Of a stretch of DNA of 8,205 nucleotides, positions 5,122 to 8,205 are shown in pieces. The position numbers were made by a program, and so were the translations under genes. This DNA comes from CAYUJH01 sp964394585. Lineage in GTDB: Bacteria > Bacteroidota > Bacteroidia > Cytophagales > Flammeovirgaceae. Where the stretch lies: the NCBI GenBank assembly GCA_964394585.1, contig CAYMYI010000161.1:1-8205 (forward strand), given 5' to 3'. Each line of letters begins with the position of its first letter. Position 1 is the stretch's first letter. The notes under the pieces were generated by a model. That model was not told where the DNA came from, did not search any database, and saw only the letters and a list, made by a program, of their open reading frames with translations.

Positions 5122-7644
5122 ATGGAAGCTAAGTTTTCAAACAGAGTAAAAGAAGTCATCTCCTTAAGCAGAGAAGAAGCCCTGCGCCTCGGACATGATT
5201 ACATCGGTACCGAACATTTACTGCTCGGTATGATTCGTGAAGGAGAGGGCGTCGCCGTTGCATTGCTCAAAAAGCTCGGGGTCGAGCTAGATGAGTTACG
5301 AGAAACCGTAGAGCAGGCCACCCGTGGTACTGCCACCCACAATGTTAAGAACCTCGCAAATATTCCGCTCACTAGGCAATCTGAAAAAGTACTCAAGATT
5401 ACCTACCTTGAAGCGAAAATATTTAAATCGCAGTTAATTGGTACTGAGCACCTTATCTTATCTATTTTACGAGATGAAGATAATCTTGCCACTCAAATTT
5501 TGCATAAATTTGATGTTACCTACGAGGTGATTAAAGAATTACTAGAGTATCAAGGAGAAAATCCAATGGCTGCCGATACCGACGAAGGCGATGAGGACTC
5601 GTCGCGGATGTTTGGCGGTAGTATGCAACGTGGTTCAGAATCGCGCGGTAGCGAAAAATCAAAAACGCCAGTGCTAGATAATTTCGGGCGCGACTTAACC
5701 AAATATGCCGAAGATGGGAAACTAGACCCTATTGTAGGTAGAGAAAATGAAATTGAACGTGTTGCCCAAATCTTGAGTCGACGCAAGAAAAATAACCCAA
5801 TTTTAATTGGTGAACCAGGAGTAGGTAAAACAGCGATTGCCGAAGGACTTGCCCTACGCATTGTTCAGAAAAAAGTATCGCGTGTGTTGTTTGGCAAACG
5901 TGTGGTAACACTCGATTTGGCATCTTTAGTGGCAGGTACAAAATACCGTGGACAATTCGAAGAGCGCATGAAAGCTGTGATGAATGAGCTGGAAAAAGCC
6001 CCCGAAGTTATCTTGTTTATTGATGAAATCCACACCATTGTGGGTGCCGGTGGCGCTTCAGGCTCACTCGATGCCTCTAACATGTTTAAACCAGCCTTAG
6101 CCCGTGGCGATATCCAATGTATTGGTGCTACTACGCTTGACGAATATCGCCAGTATATTGAAAAAGATGGTGCATTGGCTCGACGTTTCCAGATGGTTAT
6201 GGTAGATGCCACTAGCCCTGAGGAAACCATCGAAATCTTAGAGAATATCAAGAGTAAATACGAAGAACACCACCGTGTCGATTACTCCGAAGAGGCTATC
6301 AAAGCATGTGTAAAACTTTCCGACCGCTATATAAGCGACCGCTTCTTGCCCGATAAAGCCATCGATGTGCTCGATGAAGCCGGTGCCCGAGTACACATTA
6401 ACAACATTCATGTTCCGGATGATATCGTGAAGCTCGAAGAGCAAATCGAGAATATTAAAAAAGAGAAAAACATTGTTGTTCGAAGCCAAAAGTACGAAGA
6501 AGCTGCGCAACTGCGTGACCGAGAAAAACGCTTGCTTGAAGAACTCAATAGTGCGAAAGATCGGTGGGAGAAGGAGACCAACGAGAAAATCTATCCCGTA
6601 GACGAAGAAAACGTTGCCGAGGTAGTAGCAATGATGACTGGTATTCCGGTAAATCGTGTTGCTCAAAACGAGGGCGCTAAGCTATTAGGCATGAAAGAAG
6701 AACTTATCGGCCAAGTAGTAGGGCAAGAAGAAGCCATTGCAAAACTCACGAAAGCTATTCAGCGTACCCGTGTTGGGTTGAAAGACCCTAAAAAGCCTAT
6801 TGGTTCCTTCATTTTCTTAGGGCCTACCGGTGTGGGTAAAACAGAGCTTGCCAAAGTATTAGCACGTTACCTGTTCGATAAAGAAGACGCCTTGGTCCGA
6901 ATAGATATGAGTGAATACATGGAGAAATTCTCCGTATCGCGTCTGGTAGGAGCGCCTCCAGGGTATGTAGGCTATGAAGAAGGTGGGCAGCTTACCGAGA
7001 AAATTCGTAGAAAACCTTATAGCGTTGTATTACTCGATGAAATCGAAAAAGCACACCCCGATGTGTTCAACTTGCTATTACAAGTATTAGATGATGGTAT
7101 CTTAACGGATGGGTTAGGCAGAAGAGTCGACTTCCGTAATACGATCATTATCATGACTTCAAATATTGGGGTACGCGACTTGAAAGATTTTGGTTCCGGA
7201 ATCGGTTTTTCGACTTCCAATGCCGCTAGCCAAGATGAGGTAATGAAGAGTACAATTCAAAGCGCATTGAAAAAAGCGTTTTCACCTGAGTTCTTAAACC
7301 GACTTGACGATGTAATTGTGTTTAACTCTCTTGAGCGTGAGCACATCCATAAAATCATTGATCTTTCGTTACAGAAACTGTATGACCGCATCGAAAGCTT
7401 GGGGTACCATATAGAACTTTCTACGGAAGCCAAAGATTTTCTTTCTGAAAAAGGATATGACCCGCAGTATGGTGCCCGTCCCCTAAACAGAGCTATTCAG
7501 AAGTACTTGGAAGATCCGGTAGCAGAAGAACTCTTAAAAAAGGAAATTGCAGAGGGCGATACGATTGTTGCCGACTTTGAAGAAGAAAAAGAAGAGCTTA
7601 CTATCACGGTAAAGAAAAACTCTCCTGCAAGTCTCGACTCGTAA
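5122..7644 (+). CDS. clpC: ATP-dependent Clp protease ATP-binding subunit ClpC
   Basis: A complete Hsp100 unfoldase of 840 residues, typical for ClpC. It unfolds substrates by ATP hydrolysis and threads them into the ClpP peptidase in the cytosol. Two Clp N-repeats occupy about 1-145, joined by an acidic/Ser-Gly linker (about 150-183). AAA domain 1 has Walker A GEPGVGKT (230-237), Walker B ILFIDE (297-302) and arginines R354/R355. The middle domain (about 430-490) carries a UVR-like motif (about 457-475), which separates ClpC from ClpA and from the long-coil ClpB. AAA domain 2 has Walker A GPTGVGKT (567-574), Walker B SVVLLDE (634-640), sensor 1 TSN (679-681), the ClpP-docking loop IGF (694-696), the probable arginine finger in FLNRLD (R727) and sensor 2 GARPLNR (784-790). 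No key residue is missing. The usual Firmicutes neighbours ctsR, mcsA and mcsB are absent, so regulation must differ. No Shine-Dalgarno is seen before the ATG. Confidence 0.98.
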   Translation: MEAKFSNRVKEVISLSREEALRLGHDYIGTEHLLLGMIREGEGVAVALLKKLGVELDELRETVEQATRGTATHNVKNLANIPLTRQSEKVLKITYLEAKIFKSQLIGTEHLILSILRDEDNLATQILHKFDVTYEVIKELLEYQGENPMAADTDEGDEDSSRMFGGSMQRGSESRGSEKSKTPVLDNFGRDLTKYAEDGKLDPIVGRENEIERVAQILSRRKKNNPILIGEPGVGKTAIAEGLALRIVQKKVSRVLFGKRVVTLDLASLVAGTKYRGQFEERMKAVMNELEKAPEVILFIDEIHTIVGAGGASGSLDASNMFKPALARGDIQCIGATTLDEYRQYIEKDGALARRFQMVMVDATSPEETIEILENIKSKYEEHHRVDYSEEAIKACVKLSDRYISDRFLPDKAIDVLDEAGARVHINNIHVPDDIVKLEEQIENIKKEKNIVVRSQKYEEAAQLRDREKRLLEELNSAKDRWEKETNEKIYPVDEENVAEVVAMMTGIPVNRVAQNEGAKLLGMKEELIGQVVGQEEAIAKLTKAIQRTRVGLKDPKKPIGSFIFLGPTGVGKTELAKVLARYLFDKEDALVRIDMSEYMEKFSVSRLVGAPPGYVGYEEGGQLTEKIRRKPYSVVLLDEIEKAHPDVFNLLLQVLDDGILTDGLGRRVDFRNTIIIMTSNIGVRDLKDFGSGIGFSTSNAASQDEVMKSTIQSALKKAFSPEFLNRLDDVIVFNSLEREHIHKIIDLSLQKLYDRIESLGYHIELSTEAKDFLSEKGYDPQYGARPLNRAIQKYLEDPVAEELLKKEIAEGDTIVADFEEEKEELTITVKKNSPASLDS

Positions 7645-7666
7645 CCTTATTTAAATTATATCTATG

Positions 7667-7696
7667 AAAAGGCAATTGGAAACAGTTGCCTTTTTT
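7667..7696 (+). terminator. Rho-independent terminator after clpC
   Basis: A 12-bp stem (AAAAGGCAATTG at 7667-7678 with CAGTTGCCTTTT at 7683-7694, all paired with one T-G wobble) closes a GAAA tetraloop (7679-7682). The 3' arm runs into six T (7691-7696). It lies 22 bases after the clpC stop. The A tract on the left arm means that it may also act on the opposite strand. Confidence 0.9.
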
Positions 7697-7742
7697 GGTG
7701 TAAATTGGTTTTTCCTCTACGAATGAACTGCTACCTCTTTCC

Positions 7743-7760
7743 TACCCGAAATTTGGGGTA
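7743..7760. promoter_or_regulatory. Near-perfect 18-bp palindrome upstream of the lipoprotein gene
   Basis: TACCCGAAATTTGGGGTA is symmetric at eight of nine base pairs (TACCC-n-AAATTT-n-GGGTA). It lies 84 bases before the ATG at 7845, in a 148-bp gap that otherwise contains no gene. The size and symmetry suit a dimeric regulator, but no family can be assigned and one such site could arise by chance. Confidence 0.35.
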
Positions 7761-7783
7761 ATTTAACACTAATGCATTCCCCT

Positions 7784-7795
7784 AAAACATGTTTT
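7784..7795. promoter_or_regulatory. Perfect 12-bp palindrome upstream of the lipoprotein gene
   Basis: AAAACATGTTTT is perfectly symmetric. Two shorter palindromes lie on either side of it, AATGCATT (7771-7778) and TTTGCAAA (7811-7818). The latter overlaps TTATTTTG (7807-7814), a one-mismatch version of the TAnnTTTG promoter box without a TTG at the right distance. An operator role is only suggested by position. Confidence 0.3.
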
Positions 7796-7844
7796 TGCTG
7801 AATGAGTTATTTTGCAAAGCAGTATACCATCAAAAACCTCGATT

Positions 7845-8205
7845 ATGAATACTAAACACGTTTTACTCATTGCGGCATTAGCAACCACATTTCTGTACGG
7901 TTGCACATCTTCCTCGGAAAAATCGCAGGATACTCAACAAAAAACTATTGTCGGGAATCCCCCTGCTGAAGGGTTTAACGCCGCTGCTTCCGATGCTAAA
8001 GCTATCGCCATTGCCGACGAAGTAATGGAGAAAATGGGGGGGCGAACCGCTTGGGATACCACACGCTATATCGCATGGAATTTTTTTGGCAGGCGCACCC
8101 TCGTGTGGGATAAACATAAAAACCGCGTACGTATTGATATGGAGGATGGCAGCATGCGAAGTGTACTCAATATGGACAATATGAGCGGTAGAGTGGAGAT
8201 TAATG
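7845..8205 (+). CDS. Lipoprotein precursor, N-terminal part (3' end outside window)
   Basis: From the ATG at 7845 the frame is open for 120 codons to the window edge. Residues 1-20 form a lipoprotein signal: MNTKH, a hydrophobic core, then FLYGC with Cys20 as the probable lipidated residue. The lipobox LYGC is slightly unusual, with Tyr where small or branched residues are common. A Ser/Gln/Lys-rich tether (21-40) follows, then a domain starting at about 50: ADEVMEKMGGRTAWDTTRY (57-74), WNFFGRRTLVWDKHKNRVRI (78-97) and the beginning of a beta-rich region. The pattern of a short helix, Gly-Gly-x-x-x-Trp, then successive beta strands is reminiscent of Bacteroidota lipoproteins with a LolA/LppX-like fold, but that is an impression from pattern and not a confirmed family. 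It is probably anchored in an outer or inner membrane. The clpC terminator lies upstream, so it is an independent unit. Confidence 0.82.
   Translation, partial: MNTKHVLLIAALATTFLYGCTSSSEKSQDTQQKTIVGNPPAEGFNAAASDAKAIAIADEVMEKMGGRTAWDTTRYIAWNFFGRRTLVWDKHKNRVRIDMEDGSMRSVLNMDNMSGRVEIN

Noticed and set aside
5865..6251. 128-codon open frame on the - strand
   Set aside because: It is opposite conserved ClpC sequence, with no start context or domain of its own.
6238..6666. 142-codon open frame on the - strand
   Set aside because: It is opposite the ClpC AAA1/middle domain, and its Phe/Val-rich translation is the mirror of the Lys/Glu-rich coding strand.
7878..8117. 79-codon open frame on the - strand
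   Set aside because: It overlaps the lipoprotein gene, whose + strand frame has a signal peptide and lipidation Cys; the antisense product is rich in Pro/Ser without a domain.

Overview
The window looks like ordinary chromosome from a member of the Bacteroidota, most likely a Cytophagales-like lineage. The evidence is a moderately AT-rich sequence, starts that mostly lack a Shine-Dalgarno sequence, promoter-like boxes of the TAnnTTTG type, a WbqC-family protein, a ClpC without ctsR/mcsA/mcsB beside it, and a Bacteroidota-style lipoprotein. All genes are on the + strand. The lineage is an inference from gene content, not from a marker gene.

Positions 1-265 hold the 3' end of a small membrane protein cut by the window edge. 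Positions 315-4295 hold a tightly packed four-gene block: a six-helix membrane protein (315-1298), a secreted/anchored DUF4129 protein (about 1310-2038), a DUF4350 protein with two membrane anchors (2035-3273) and a MoxR-family AAA+ ATPase (3312-4295). This is the known MoxR/DUF4129/DUF4350 type of locus: a cytosolic ATPase encoded with several envelope proteins, whose biochemical task is not established. The DUF58 (VWA-like) gene that usually follows moxR is absent here. A WbqC-family gene (4313-4945) lies 17 bp behind moxR and probably shares its transcript.

A 176-bp gap (4946-5121) carries the likely clpC leader, with a promoter-like box in the last codons of the WbqC gene and weak dyads. 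clpC (5122-7644) is complete and encodes a canonical two-AAA-domain Clp unfoldase with an N domain, a UVR-containing middle domain and an IGF loop for docking to ClpP. It ends at a strong hairpin-plus-T-run terminator (7667-7696).

The last gap (7697-7844) is non-coding but contains several palindromes in a row, two of them reported as candidate operator sites. After it starts a lipoprotein precursor (7845 to the window end), truncated at its C-terminus. I see no tRNA, rRNA, CRISPR array, insertion sequence or phage gene. The least explained parts are the MoxR locus without DUF58, its six-helix partner, the palindrome cluster and the lipoprotein.
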